From Pseudomonas sp. GD04019 (lineage in GTDB: Bacteria > Pseudomonadota > Gammaproteobacteria > Pseudomonadales > Pseudomonadaceae), in contig NZ_JAOEEA010000003.1 of the NCBI RefSeq assembly GCF_029837695.1, forward strand, positions 372,001 through 436,000: a stretch of DNA of 64,000 bases. The letters run 5' to 3'. Positions 25,884-37,068 of this stretch are shown here, one piece after another. Made by a program: the position numbers and the translations under genes. Each line of letters begins with the position of its first letter. The first letter of the stretch is position 1. The notes under the pieces were generated by a model that searched no databases, was not told the origin of the DNA, and was given only the letters and a program-made list of their open reading frames with translations.

Positions 25884-26630
25884 ATGAATTACAACTGGGA
25901 CTGGGGCGTGTTCTTCAAGTCCACCGGCATCGGCAGCGAGATCTACCTGGACTGGTTCGTCACCGGCCTGGGCTGGACCATCGCCATCGCCCTCACCGCC
26001 TGGCTGATCGCCCTGGCGCTGGGCGCCCTGCTCGGCGTGATGCGCACCGTGCCGAACCGCTGGATCAGCGGCTTCGCCACCTGCTACGTGGAAGTCTTCC
26101 GCAACGTACCGCTGCTGGTGCAGCTGTTCCTCTGGTACTTCCTGGTGCCGGACCTGCTGCCCGAGCCGCTGGAAATGTGGTTCAAGCAGGACCTGTCGCC
26201 GGCCACCTCGGCCTTCCTCAGCGTGGTGGTGTGCCTCGGCCTGTTCACCGCCGCCCGCGTCTGCGAGCAGGTGCGCACCGGCATCCAGGCGCTGCCCAAG
26301 GGCCAGCTGGCCGCCGGCTACGCGCTGGGCTTCCGCCTGCCGCAGGTGTATGCCAACGTCCTGCTGCCGCAGGCCTTCCGCATCATCATTCCGCCGCTGA
26401 CCAGCGAGTTCCTCAACATCTTCAAGAACTCCTCGGTGGCCTCGCTGATCGGCCTCATGGAACTGCTGGCGCAGACCAAACAGACCGCCGAGTTCAGCGC
26501 CAACCTGTTCGAGGCCTTCACCCTGGCCACGCTGATCTACTTCACCCTGAACATGAGCCTGATGCTGCTGATGCGCCTGATCGAGAAGAAGGTCGCGGTG
26601 CCGGGCCTGATCGCCGCGGGAGGCAAATGA
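25884..26630 (+). CDS. aatQ: Glutamate/aspartate ABC transporter permease AatQ
   Basis: Inner-membrane permease of 248 residues, HisMQ/GltJ type. It has an extended N-terminus (MNYNWDWGVFFKSTG) typical of GltJ, five or six hydrophobic helices, and the conserved loop RTGIQALPKGQLAAGYALGFR, which docks on the ATPase. It is first of the two permeases; its TGA overlaps the aatM start (ATGATGG). Transcription probably continues from aatJ through the structured gap. Confidence 0.95.
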   Translation: MNYNWDWGVFFKSTGIGSEIYLDWFVTGLGWTIAIALTAWLIALALGALLGVMRTVPNRWISGFATCYVEVFRNVPLLVQLFLWYFLVPDLLPEPLEMWFKQDLSPATSAFLSVVVCLGLFTAARVCEQVRTGIQALPKGQLAAGYALGFRLPQVYANVLLPQAFRIIIPPLTSEFLNIFKNSSVASLIGLMELLAQTKQTAEFSANLFEAFTLATLIYFTLNMSLMLLMRLIEKKVAVPGLIAAGGK

Positions 26631-27291
26631 TGGATTTCAGCGCTATCGTCCCGGCCCTGCCGGGCCTGTGGAACGGCATGCTGATGACCCTGCAGCTGAT
26701 GGTGCTGGGCGTGATCGGCGGCGTGGTGCTGGGCACCCTGCTGGCCATCATGCGCCTGTCGCACAACCGCCTGCTGTCGGGCTTCGCCGCCACCTACGTC
26801 AACTACTTCCGCTCCATCCCGCTGCTGCTGGTGATCACCTGGTTCTACTTCGCGGTGCCGTTCCTGCTGCGCTGGATCACCGGCGAGGACACCCCGGTGG
26901 GCGCCTTCACCTCGTGCCTGGTGGCCTTCGTGATGTTCGAGGCGGCCTACTTCAGCGAGATCGTCCGTGCCGGCATCCAGGCCATCCCCAAGGGCCAGAT
27001 GGGCGCCGCCTCGGCCCTGGGCATGACCTACGGCCAGAGCATGCGCCTGATCATCCTGCCGCAGGCCTTCCGCAAGATGACGCCGCTGCTGTTGCAGCAG
27101 AGCATCATCCTGTTCCAGGACACCTCGCTGGTCTACACCGTGGGCCTGATGGACTTCCTCAACGCCGCCCGCTCGCGCGGCGACATCCTCGGCCAGCCCC
27201 ATGAGTTCCTGATCTTCGCCGGCCTCGTGTACTTCACCATCAGCTTTGCCGCCTCGCAGCTGGTCAAGCTCCTGCAGAAAAGGTTAGCCGT

Positions 27292-27295
<4 letters not shown>
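26630..27295 (+). CDS. aatM: Glutamate/aspartate ABC transporter permease AatM
   Basis: Second inner-membrane permease, 221 residues, GltK type, beginning [17 protein letters not shown]. The ATPase-contact loop is [31 protein letters not shown] lies at the right distance for the ATG at 26630; an in-frame ATG three nt earlier is also possible. Overlapping stop/start codons with aatQ and aatP show tight translational coupling. Confidence 0.95.
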
Positions 27296-28026
<731 letters not shown>

Positions 28027-28035
28027 GCGAAACCA

Positions 28036-28143
28036 CCCCTCTCCCCCTGGACTAATCGGCAGGAAAGCCGATTTGGGCAGCGCCAGCTGGCCGCAGGCCG
28101 AGCCACAAGGACGTGGCGAGTCCAGAGGGGCCGGGGGTGAGGG
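28036..28143. repeat. CCCTCTCC/GGAGAGGG palindromic repeat, copy 4, with internal insertion
   Basis: The outer arms CCCCTCTCCCCCTGGACT and AGTCCAGAGGGG enclose about 70 nt of unrelated sequence containing smaller hairpins (AATCGGC/GCCGATT and others). Compared with copies 2, 6 and 7, where the arms are only a few nt apart, this looks like an expansion or insertion into the loop. Confidence 0.75.
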
Positions 28144-28191
28144 AGCCCATAGGCCCCTCTCGCCCAACCTACCCAGCCTGGGCCTACTGTG

Positions 28192-30042
28192 ATGCAATGC
28201 CTGTCCCCCAGCGTCCCGCCCGCCCTCGCCGTGAAGCCACACCTGCTCCGCCAACTGCTGCTGACCCTGCTGGGCATCGCCCTGGTACTCGGCTGCGGCT
28301 ACGCCGGCTACCGGCTCAGCGAGGCGATCGGCATCCGCGACCTGGCCGCTAGCGGCGAGCGCCAGCTGGAACTCAACGCTCGCGCGGTGGAGAGCGAGAT
28401 CGGCAAGTACACCTACCTGCCCAGCCTGCTGGAGCTGGAAAGTGGCGTCAGCCGCCTGCTGCTGACTCCTGGTAGCTACCGCCGGCAGCGCCTCAACGAT
28501 CACCTCGAAGGTCTCAACCAGCGCGCCGGCAGCCTCGCCGTGTACGTGCTCGACCTGGATGGCCGGGTGGTCGCCACCAGCAACTGGAACCAGCCGAGCA
28601 GCTTCCTCGGCGAAGACCTGTCGTTCCGCGACTACTACAAGCAGGCCGTGCGCGGTGAGCCGGGGCGCTTCTACGGCGTCGGCAGCACCACCGGCGAGCC
28701 CGGCTACTACCTGGCCCACGGTCTGCGCGCCAACGGCCGGGTGATTGGCGTGGCGGTGGTCAAGGTGCGCCTGGACGCCCTGGAAAAGCGCTGGGCCGAC
28801 GCCCGCGTCGAGGCCCATGTCAGCGACGAGAACGGCATCATCATCCTCTCCAGCGACCCGGCGCGCCGGCTCAAGGCCGTGCGGCCGCTGGATGATGCCC
28901 GCCGCGAGCGCCTGGCGCGCAGCCTGCAGTACCACTGGGCAACCCTGCAGGAACTGCAACCGCTGGCCAGCCGCGAGCTCGGCGACGGCCTGCAGGAAGT
29001 GCGCCTGGACGGTCCCGCCGGCCAGCCGCTGGACTACCTGCAGCAGACCCGCGCACTCAACGACACCGCCTGGCACCTGACTCTGCTCACGCCGCTGGCC
29101 GAGCAGCGCCGCACCGCCGCCAGCCACGGCCTGCTCGCCGGCGTGGTCTGCGCCCTGCTGATCTTCGGCGGCCTGGCGCTGAACCAGCGGCGCAAGGTGA
29201 TCGCCACCCGCCTGGCCGCCCGCGAGGCGCTGCAGCGGGCCAACAACGAGCTGGAACGCAAGATCGCCGAGCGTACCCTCGACCTCTCCGCCAGCAACCT
29301 GCTGCTGCAGGCCGAGGTGCGCGAGCGCCAGCAGACCGAGGCCAACCTGCGCCAGGCCCAGGACGGCCTGGTCCAGGCCGGCAAGCTGGCGGTGATCGGG
29401 CAGATGTCCACCAGCATCGCCCACGAGCTGAACCAACCGCTGGCGGCGCTGCGCACCCTGTCGGCGAATGCCGCGCGCTTCCTCGAACGCGGCGCGCTGG
29501 ACACCGCCGGCAGCAACCTGCAGGCCATCGGCGAGCTGGTCGACCGCATGGGCCGCATCACCGGCAGCCTGCGCGCCTTCGCCCGACGCGGCGGCGACCA
29601 CGGCCAGGCCAGCCTGGAGCAGGCGGTGGAGGCGGCGCTGTTCCTGTTGCACAGCCGCGTCGAGCAGGAGCGTCCGACCCTGCACCGCGAGTTCGCCGAG
29701 GCGCGCCTGGCCATCGACCAGACCCGCCTGGAGCAGATCCTGGTCAACCTGCTGAGCAACGCGCTGGACGCCCTGCGCGAACAGCCGCGCCGCGAGCTGT
29801 GGCTGAACGGCGCGCAGCACGGCGCCAGCTACCGCCTGGAAGTGCGCGACAGCGGTGCCGGCATCCCGCCGGACGTGCGCGTGCATCTGTTCGAGCCGTT
29901 CTTCACCACCAAGCCGGGCGAGAAGGGCCTGGGCCTCGGCCTGACCCTGTCCGCCAGCCTGGCCGCCGCCGCCGGCGGCAGCCTGGTGGTGCGCCACCCG
30001 GAGGAAGGCGGCAGCGCCTTCATCCTCGATCTGCCCCTGTAG
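28192..30042 (+). CDS. aauS: Acidic amino acid sensor histidine kinase AauS (DctB-like)
   Basis: Membrane kinase of 616 residues. TM1 at about 20-42 and TM2 at about 312-332 flank a periplasmic dCACHE-type sensor (SLAVYVLDLDGRVVATSNW, FYGVGSTTGEPGYYLAHGL). A coiled coil (345-395) leads to the HisKA motif SIAHELNQPLAALR with H411, then the ATPase with NLLSNALDAL, DSGAGIP, FEPFFTTKPGEKGLGLGL. It phosphorylates the AauR product 11 nt downstream. The start is the ATG at 28192; a GTG one codon before is possible and no ribosome site is clear. The kinase in this family senses Glu, Asp and their amides. Confidence 0.93.
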   Translation: MQCLSPSVPPALAVKPHLLRQLLLTLLGIALVLGCGYAGYRLSEAIGIRDLAASGERQLELNARAVESEIGKYTYLPSLLELESGVSRLLLTPGSYRRQRLNDHLEGLNQRAGSLAVYVLDLDGRVVATSNWNQPSSFLGEDLSFRDYYKQAVRGEPGRFYGVGSTTGEPGYYLAHGLRANGRVIGVAVVKVRLDALEKRWADARVEAHVSDENGIIILSSDPARRLKAVRPLDDARRERLARSLQYHWATLQELQPLASRELGDGLQEVRLDGPAGQPLDYLQQTRALNDTAWHLTLLTPLAEQRRTAASHGLLAGVVCALLIFGGLALNQRRKVIATRLAAREALQRANNELERKIAERTLDLSASNLLLQAEVRERQQTEANLRQAQDGLVQAGKLAVIGQMSTSIAHELNQPLAALRTLSANAARFLERGALDTAGSNLQAIGELVDRMGRITGSLRAFARRGGDHGQASLEQAVEAALFLLHSRVEQERPTLHREFAEARLAIDQTRLEQILVNLLSNALDALREQPRRELWLNGAQHGASYRLEVRDSGAGIPPDVRVHLFEPFFTTKPGEKGLGLGLTLSASLAAAAGGSLVVRHPEEGGSAFILDLPL

Positions 30043-30052
30043 GAGCCCCGCG

Positions 30053-31375
<1,323 letters not shown>

Positions 31376-31447
31376 AGCACAGGCAGGCGCTGGCGCGCTG
31401 GCCGTGGCATGCCACACTGCAGACTCACCCCACGCCCGAGCACCACC

Positions 31448-32245
31448 ATGACCCCTAGGCTATTTCGCCGAGCTCTCTGCCTGATCTTCAGCACAGCGCT
31501 CTCGACGGGGTTGTCGGCGGCTACGGGTGCAGCGCCTGACAAGGTCTACAGCCTGGCCTTCTACCAGGCGGGGCTACTGTATTCGCAGGGCAAGGGACTC
31601 GACCGCGATGTGGTCGACGAGCTGATGAGGCGCGGCGGCTACCGCTTTGACACCTTCGAGCAGCCGAGGGCGCGGATCTGGAAAGCGCTGCAGGACGGCA
31701 CCTTGTCCATGACGGTGTCCGCCATACGCGTCGCGGAGCGCGACAGCTTCGCCTACTTCATCCCCTACCACGCGCAGAAGAACATGGCGCTGACCACCCG
31801 CTCCGACCTGCGCGAGCCGGCCGATCTGCTGGCCGACCCACGCGCACGCGTCGCCGTGGTGCGCAGCTTCCGCCATGGCCCGACCTACGACGAACTGGTC
31901 GCGCAGCTGGCCGTGCAGGGCCGGGTCATCAAGGTGCCGAGCATCCACAACCTGTTTCTCATGCTGGACGCGGGCAACCGCGTCGATACCGTGTTTTCCC
32001 TGCCGCTGTTCTACCGCAAGGAGCTGGCCGAGCTGGGGCTGGAGAATCGCGTGAGAATCATGGACTGGTCGCCCCAGACCCCTCCCATTCCCCATCACCT
32101 GGCCCTGAGCAAGGCACACTTCTCCTATCAGGACTACCAGCGTATGGCCACCCTCATGCAGGGCATGCGTGACGATGGCACCTTGCGCAGGCTGCTGTCC
32201 GCCTACCTGTCGGGTGACGAGCTGGAAAGCGCGCTGCAGTTCTAG
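31448..32245 (+). CDS. Periplasmic solute-binding protein, SBP_bac_3-like
   Basis: A 265-residue exported protein with signal peptide (FRRALCLIFSTALSTGLSAA). The mature part resembles amino acid receptors: DRDVVDELMRRGGYRF, TVSAIRVAERDSFAYFIPYH and the hinge VVRSFRHGPTYDELVAQLA. No permease is adjacent; it is 72 nt downstream of aauR but probably separately expressed. An ATG 39 nt earlier lacks a sensible signal peptide. Its stop overlaps that of the convergent LysR gene: both share the palindrome CTAG. Its codon use looks slightly less biased than neighbours. Ligand unknown. Confidence 0.75.
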   Translation: MTPRLFRRALCLIFSTALSTGLSAATGAAPDKVYSLAFYQAGLLYSQGKGLDRDVVDELMRRGGYRFDTFEQPRARIWKALQDGTLSMTVSAIRVAERDSFAYFIPYHAQKNMALTTRSDLREPADLLADPRARVAVVRSFRHGPTYDELVAQLAVQGRVIKVPSIHNLFLMLDAGNRVDTVFSLPLFYRKELAELGLENRVRIMDWSPQTPPIPHHLALSKAHFSYQDYQRMATLMQGMRDDGTLRRLLSAYLSGDELESALQF

Positions 32246-33156
32246 CGGCTCACCTCGCTACCCATCCCCGCTTCCAGCTTGCGCCACAGCAGGCGCACCG
32301 TCGCCTTGCGCGACAGCACGCAGCGGTACAGGCGGATCTCCAGCGGCACCTGCCACTGTTCGCCGCCGCACACCGCCAACTCGCCACGGGCCAGCTCCAT
32401 GGTCACCGACAGGCGCGGCACCCAGGCCACGCCGAGGCCCTGCAGGGCCATGGTCTTCAGGCTATCGGCCATGGCCGTCTCGTACACCGTGGTCGAACGC
32501 AGCGCGCGCTGGCGCAGCAGCTGATTCACCGAGCGACCGAGAAAGGCCCCGGCGCTGTAGGCCAGCAACGGCACGCTGAGGCCGGCATCGAGGTCGAACA
32601 GCGGCACGCCGTCTTCCCCCACCGCGCACACCGGCAGCATCGAGGTAGTACCCAGGTGCAGCGAGGGGAAGATATCCGGCGCCAGCTGCAGGGCCGCGTC
32701 CGGGTCGTAGTAGGCGAGGATCAGGTCGCAGCTGCCCTCGCGCAACGAGTGCACTGCCTCGCCGACGTTCGTCGCCACCAGCCGGGTGGACAGCGGCAGG
32801 CCTTCGCGGCGCAGGCGGCCGATCCATTCCGGGAAGAAGCCGAGGGTCAGCGAGTGCGCTGCGGCGATCTGCAGCACCTCGCCCTGCTGGCCCTCGACAT
32901 GGTGCAGGTGGCGCACCACCTCGCCGAGCTGCTCGACCATGCTGCGCGCCGTGACCAGGAACAGCTGGCCGGACTCGGTCAGCTCCACCGGCGTGCGCGA
33001 GCGGTTGACCAGGGTCAGGCCCAGCGCGCCTTCGAGGCTGCGGATGCGCCGGCTAAAGGCCGGCTGGGTGACGAAACGCTTCTCCGCCGCCTGGGAAAAG
33101 CTGCGGGTGGCGGCCAGGGCGACGAAGTCCTCCAGCCATTTGGTTTCCAGATTCAT
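32242..33156 (-). CDS. LysR family transcriptional regulator, divergent from aspA
   Basis: A 304-residue regulator. The N-terminal winged helix is clear: WLEDFVALAATRSFSQAAEKRFVTQPAFSRRIRSLE. The C-terminal effector domain contains DLILAYYDPDA and VAWVPRLSV. It is transcribed away from aspA across a 340-nt gap, and the same pairing occurs in P. aeruginosa, so control of aspartase is a reasonable guess. The start is the ATG at 33156; 30 in-frame upstream codons fall in a palindromic repeat. Its inducer is unknown. Confidence 0.9.
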   Translation of the reverse strand: MNLETKWLEDFVALAATRSFSQAAEKRFVTQPAFSRRIRSLEGALGLTLVNRSRTPVELTESGQLFLVTARSMVEQLGEVVRHLHHVEGQQGEVLQIAAAHSLTLGFFPEWIGRLRREGLPLSTRLVATNVGEAVHSLREGSCDLILAYYDPDAALQLAPDIFPSLHLGTTSMLPVCAVGEDGVPLFDLDAGLSVPLLAYSAGAFLGRSVNQLLRQRALRSTTVYETAMADSLKTMALQGLGVAWVPRLSVTMELARGELAVCGGEQWQVPLEIRLYRCVLSRKATVRLLWRKLEAGMGSEVSR

Positions 33157-33189
33157 CGCTTCCTCACTTTTGATCGCAGCGGGATTTTC

Positions 33190-33307
33190 TCCCTCACCCC
33201 AGCCCTCTCCCGGAGGGAGAGGGGGCGGCGCCGGGCTGCCTTGCAAGCTCGGGTATTCCTATTGCACGAACAACTCCCTCTCCCCTTGGGAGAGGGCCGG
33301 GTGAGGG
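33190..33307. repeat. CCCTCTCC/GGAGAGGG palindromic repeat, copy 5
   Basis: Two hairpin units (GCCCTCTCCCGGAGGGAGAGGG and CCCTCTCCCCTTGGGAGAGGG) joined by about 50 nt, flanked by CCCTCACC and GGTGAGGG, lie in the LysR-aspA gap (33157-33496). The rest of the gap near aspA is lower in GC and should hold both promoters, but no clear motif was assigned. Confidence 0.8.
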
Positions 33308-33496
33308 TCCCCTGGCCAGCTCGCACCCCAACAACCGTTGCAAATTATGCACGCGCGACATCGAACCCAGGTCACGGCGACATTATGCCGTTTGTGCATA
33401 CCATAGCCACTAACAGCATTGGCCGACAAACGGCAGGAAGCCTAGATTATTGGGCATCGCGGCGCCAAGCCGTATTTCCCAGAGATAGAAGACATC

Positions 33497-34921
33497 ATGT
33501 CCGCTGCTGCATCCACCCGCATCGAAAAAGACCTGCTCGGCAAGCTCGAAGTCCCCTCCGAGGCCTACTACGGCATCCAGACCCTGCGTGCCGTGCAGAA
33601 TTTTCGACTGTCCGGTGTACCGCTGTCGCACTACCCGAAACTGGTGATCGCCCTGGCCATGGTCAAGCAGGCCGCCGCCGACGCCAACCGCGAGCTGGGC
33701 CACCTGTCCGCCGCCAAGCACACCGCCATCAGCACCGCCTGTGCGCGCATCATCCAGGGCGAGTTCCACGAGCAGTTCGTGGTCGACATGATCCAGGGCG
33801 GCGCCGGCACCTCGACCAATATGAACGCCAACGAAGTCATCGCGAACATTGCGCTCGAAGCCATGGGCCATGAGAAAGGCCAGTACGAACACCTGCACCC
33901 GAACAACGACGTGAACATGGCGCAGTCGACCAACGACGCCTACCCGACCGCCATCCGCGTCGGCCTGCTGCTCGGCCACGACAGCCTGCTCAACGCCCTC
34001 GACAAGCTGATCCAGTCGCTGGCCGCCAAGGGTCTGGAGTTCGGCCACGTGCTGAAGATGGGTCGTACCCAGCTGCAGGACGCCGTGCCGATGACCCTCG
34101 GCCAGGAATTCCGTGCCTTCGCCACCACCCTCGGCGAAGATCTGCAGCACCTGAAGATGCTCGCCCCGGCCCTGCTCACTGAAGTGAACCTGGGCGGCAC
34201 CGCCATCGGCACCGGCATCAACGCCGACCCGGCCTACCAGCTGCTGGCCGTGCAGCGCCTGGCGATCATCAGCGGCCACCCGGTCAAGCCGGCCGCCGAC
34301 CTGATCGAGGCCACCTCGGACATGGGCGCCTTCGTGCTGTTCTCCGGCATGCTCAAGCGCACCGCGGTCAAGCTGTCGAAGATCTGCAACGACCTGCGCC
34401 TGCTCTCCAGCGGCCCGCGCACCGGCATCAACGAGATCAACCTGCCAGCGCGCCAGCCGGGCAGCTCGATCATGCCGGGCAAGGTCAACCCGGTGATCCC
34501 GGAAGCGGTCAACCAGGTGGCCTTCGAAGTGATCGGCAACGACCTGGCCCTGACCATGGCGGCCGAGGGCGGCCAGCTGCAGCTGAACGTGATGGAGCCG
34601 CTGATCGCCTACAAGATCCTCGACTCGATCCGCCTGCTGACCCGCGCCATGGATATGCTGCGCGAGCTGTGCATCGACGGCATCAGCGCCAACGAGCAGC
34701 GCTGCCGCGAGCTGATGGAGAACTCCATCGGCCTGGTCACCGCGCTGAACCCCTATATCGGCTATGAGAACGCCACGCGCATCGCCAAGGTGGCGCTGGA
34801 AAGCGGCCGCGGCGTGCTGGAACTGGTGCGCGAGGAGAAGCTACTGGACGACGCCACCCTGGCCGACATCCTCCGCCCGGAAAACATGATCGCGCCGCGC
34901 CTGGTGCCGCTGCAGGGCTGA
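33497..34921 (+). CDS. aspA: Aspartate ammonia-lyase (aspartase)
   Basis: Converts L-aspartate to fumarate and ammonia; a cytoplasmic homotetramer of the fumarase/aspartase superfamily, 474 residues. The catalytic signature GSSIMPGKVNPV is at 322-333, with the conserved serine loop. Other conserved segments are GAGTSTNMNANEVIAN and HPNNDVNMAQSTNDAYPT. Together with the aat importer and the downstream asparaginase it would route aspartate and asparagine into the TCA cycle. A very strong terminator follows. Confidence 0.97.
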   Translation: MSAAASTRIEKDLLGKLEVPSEAYYGIQTLRAVQNFRLSGVPLSHYPKLVIALAMVKQAAADANRELGHLSAAKHTAISTACARIIQGEFHEQFVVDMIQGGAGTSTNMNANEVIANIALEAMGHEKGQYEHLHPNNDVNMAQSTNDAYPTAIRVGLLLGHDSLLNALDKLIQSLAAKGLEFGHVLKMGRTQLQDAVPMTLGQEFRAFATTLGEDLQHLKMLAPALLTEVNLGGTAIGTGINADPAYQLLAVQRLAIISGHPVKPAADLIEATSDMGAFVLFSGMLKRTAVKLSKICNDLRLLSSGPRTGINEINLPARQPGSSIMPGKVNPVIPEAVNQVAFEVIGNDLALTMAAEGGQLQLNVMEPLIAYKILDSIRLLTRAMDMLRELCIDGISANEQRCRELMENSIGLVTALNPYIGYENATRIAKVALESGRGVLELVREEKLLDDATLADILRPENMIAPRLVPLQG

Positions 34922-34966
34922 TCCGCTTCATCGACCGAGGGGCAGCCCCACGCCTCTTGCCCTCCA

Positions 34967-34993
34967 GGGATGGCTTCGGCCATCCCTTTTTTA
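34967..34993 (+). terminator. Strong intrinsic terminator of aspA
   Basis: GGGATGGC and GCCATCCC pair around a stable TTCG tetraloop and run directly into TTTTTT. Confidence 0.95.
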
Positions 34994-35023
34994 TTCCGGC
35001 GCGGATGCCCTGCCGCGCGCAAT

Positions 35024-35515
35024 GTAGGGTGGATGACGCCCTTTTCATCCACCATCGGGACCGCCCCGGTGGATGGGTGAAGCGTCATCCACCCTACACC
35101 CACGAATCACCGTAGCCCGGATGCAATCCGGGGGCGGGGTCGCGGCATTCCCGGATGGCATCCGGGCTACAACCTCCAAACCCTGCGCAGCAACGTAGGG
35201 TGGATGACGCTCTTTTCATCCACCATCGGGACCGCCCCGGTGGATGGGTAAAGCGCCATCCACCCTACATCTGCGAATCACCGTAGCCCGGATGCAATTC
35301 GGGAGCGGGGCCGCCGGCATTCCCGGATTACATCCGGGCTATAGCCTCCAAGCCCTGCGCAGCAACGTAGGGTGGATGACGCTCTTTTCATCCACCATCG
35401 GGACCGCCCCCGGTGGATAGGTAAAGCGACATCCACCCTACATATGCTAATCACCGTAGCCCGGATGCAATCCGGGAGCGGAGCCGCCGACATTCCCAGA
35501 TTGCATCCGGGCTAC
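35024..35515. repeat. Three tandem copies of a two-hairpin REP-like unit
   Basis: Each unit of about 171 bp holds hairpin A (GTAGGGTGGATGACG ... CATCCACCCTAC, with an inner CATCCACC/GGTGGATG stem) and hairpin B (GTAGCCCGGATG ... CATCCGGGCTAC). A copies are at 35024-35097, 35195-35268 and 35367-35441; B copies at 35112-35170, 35283-35342 and 35456-35515. The linker CCTGCGCAGCAAC is conserved before A2 and A3. The last B copy runs into the 3' end of the MocR-type gene and supplies its TAG stop. The copies differ by scattered substitutions that often preserve pairing. No gene lies in the 590-nt gap 34922-35511. Confidence 0.92.
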
Positions 35516-36978
35516 AGCTTCCAGGCCCGGCGCAGCGTGGCGATGGCCTCGCCGATCTGCGCCTCGGGCACGGCGGCGAAACCCAGCACCAGCCCGGCGC
35601 GGGCATCCTCCGGCTCAAGGCTGTGCGGCAGCCAATAGTCGCTGAGCCCGTTCATTTCCACGCCAGCGGCGCGGGCGGCGCCGACCAGTTCGCGCTCGCG
35701 GGCCAGGCTGTCGACCCGCACGCACAGGTGCAGGCCGGCCTCCACCTTCGGCAGGGCCGCGCAGCCGGGAATCACCGTGGGCCAGTCGCGCAGCAGCGCT
35801 TCCAGGCGGGCCCGTGCGGCCTGGCGCATGCGCCGCACATGGCGCTGGAAATGCCCGGCGGCGATGAACTCGGCCATCACCGCCTGGGTACCGATCTCCG
35901 AATGGCGCATGTCCACCGCGCGGCGGCGGGCGAAGGCCTCGGTCAGCGCCGGCGGCAACACCAGGTAGCCGAGGCGCAGGGCCGGGAAGGCGATCTTGCA
36001 GAAGGTGCCGACGTACAGCACCCGCCCCTGTCGATCCAGCGCCGCCAGAGGCGTTAGCGGGGTGCCGCTGTAGCGATACTCGCCGTCGTAGTCGTCCTCG
36101 ATGATCCAGCCGTCGCGGCGTTCGGCCCACTCCAGCAGCTCCAGGCGCCGCGCCAACGACAGGGTGACGCCGGTGGGGTACTGGTGCGAGGGCGTGACAT
36201 ACACCAGCCGGCAATCCTCGATGGCGGCCAGCGCAGTGGTATCCAGCCCATCGCCATCCACCGGCACGCCGCACAGCTCGGCACCGGCCACGGCGAAGGC
36301 ATGACCGGCGGCGCGGTAGCCGGGGTTCTCGACGGCCACCCGCTCGCCAGGCTGCACCAGCAGCTGGGCGCACAGGCTGATGGCCTGCTGGGCGCCGCAG
36401 GTGATCACTATCTGCGCCGGGGCGCAGTTCAGCCCGCGGCTGCTGCGCAGGTAGGCGGCCACCAGCTCGCGCAGGGCCGCATCGCCGGCCGGGTCGCCAT
36501 AGCCCAGGCGCGCCGCCGAGGGCTTGCGCCAGAAGCGCGCCTGCAGCCGCGCCCAGGTCTCGAAGGGGAACAGATCGAAGGCCGGCACACCGATGCGAAA
36601 GGCCCGTGGCGCGCCCGTAACCGGCGGCGGCAGATGATGATGCTGCAGACGCTGCAGCGCCGCGCTGGGTGCCGGGCCGCTGGCCAACGGCTGCGCGGCC
36701 GGGCGCTCGTTGGCCAGGTCGGCCACGTAGGTGCCATCGCCCACGCGCCCCTCCACATAGCCCTCGGCATACAGCTGGTCGAAGGCGCGGGTCACGGTAT
36801 TGCGCGAGATGTTCAGCAACGCCGCCAGATCGCGGCTGGCCGGCAGGCGGGTATTTCCACCCAGACGGCCATCGAGGATGCGCTCGCGCAGGGCCTGGTA
36901 CAGCTGGCGCGCCAGGCCCTGGTCGGGATCGAGGCGAATGCCGGAAAGATCGACCGGCAATGGCGGCATGGCTGACAT
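35512..36978 (-). CDS. MocR-type (GntR/aminotransferase fusion) transcriptional regulator
   Basis: A 488-residue regulator. The N-terminal GntR winged helix (about 10-80) shows LYQALRERILDGRL, LPASRDLAALLNISRNTV and AEGYVEGRVGDGTYV. A fold-type I aminotransferase-like domain follows, with the PLP aspartate in IIEDDYDGEYRY and the Schiff-base lysine in GTFCKIAFPALRLGYL. PLP binding therefore seems retained. It is divergent from the PaiB-like gene, with an inverted repeat between them, as in P. aeruginosa. An ORF extension to 37185 crosses the divergent gene and is rejected. Its stop codon lies within a repeat. Confidence 0.92.
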   Translation of the reverse strand: MSAMPPLPVDLSGIRLDPDQGLARQLYQALRERILDGRLGGNTRLPASRDLAALLNISRNTVTRAFDQLYAEGYVEGRVGDGTYVADLANERPAAQPLASGPAPSAALQRLQHHHLPPPVTGAPRAFRIGVPAFDLFPFETWARLQARFWRKPSAARLGYGDPAGDAALRELVAAYLRSSRGLNCAPAQIVITCGAQQAISLCAQLLVQPGERVAVENPGYRAAGHAFAVAGAELCGVPVDGDGLDTTALAAIEDCRLVYVTPSHQYPTGVTLSLARRLELLEWAERRDGWIIEDDYDGEYRYSGTPLTPLAALDRQGRVLYVGTFCKIAFPALRLGYLVLPPALTEAFARRRAVDMRHSEIGTQAVMAEFIAAGHFQRHVRRMRQAARARLEALLRDWPTVIPGCAALPKVEAGLHLCVRVDSLARERELVGAARAAGVEMNGLSDYWLPHSLEPEDARAGLVLGFAAVPEAQIGEAIATLRRAWKL

Positions 36979-36980
36979 GG

Positions 36981-37027
36981 ATTGGCTCCATAGAACTGAC
37001 GTGAAATGGATCTTACAACGGACCAAT
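36981..37027. promoter_or_regulatory. Candidate MocR operator between divergent genes
   Basis: ATTGGCTCCAT (36981-36991) and ACGGACCAAT (37018-37027) form an imperfect inverted repeat in the 90-nt divergent promoter region. Spacing suits a dimeric GntR/MocR protein. Function inferred from position only. Confidence 0.4.
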
Positions 37028-37068
37028 ATCCTGCCTAGCATGGAGTCATTCCGCCAGGAGCCGCCCCC

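Noticed and set aside
35278..35493. Short open frames inside the tandem repeats
   Set aside because: They follow the repeat units, lack ribosome sites and would encode near-identical repeat translations.
35024..35515. CRISPR array
   Set aside because: The repeated units are long palindromes with nearly identical intervening sequence; there are no unique spacers and no cas genes.
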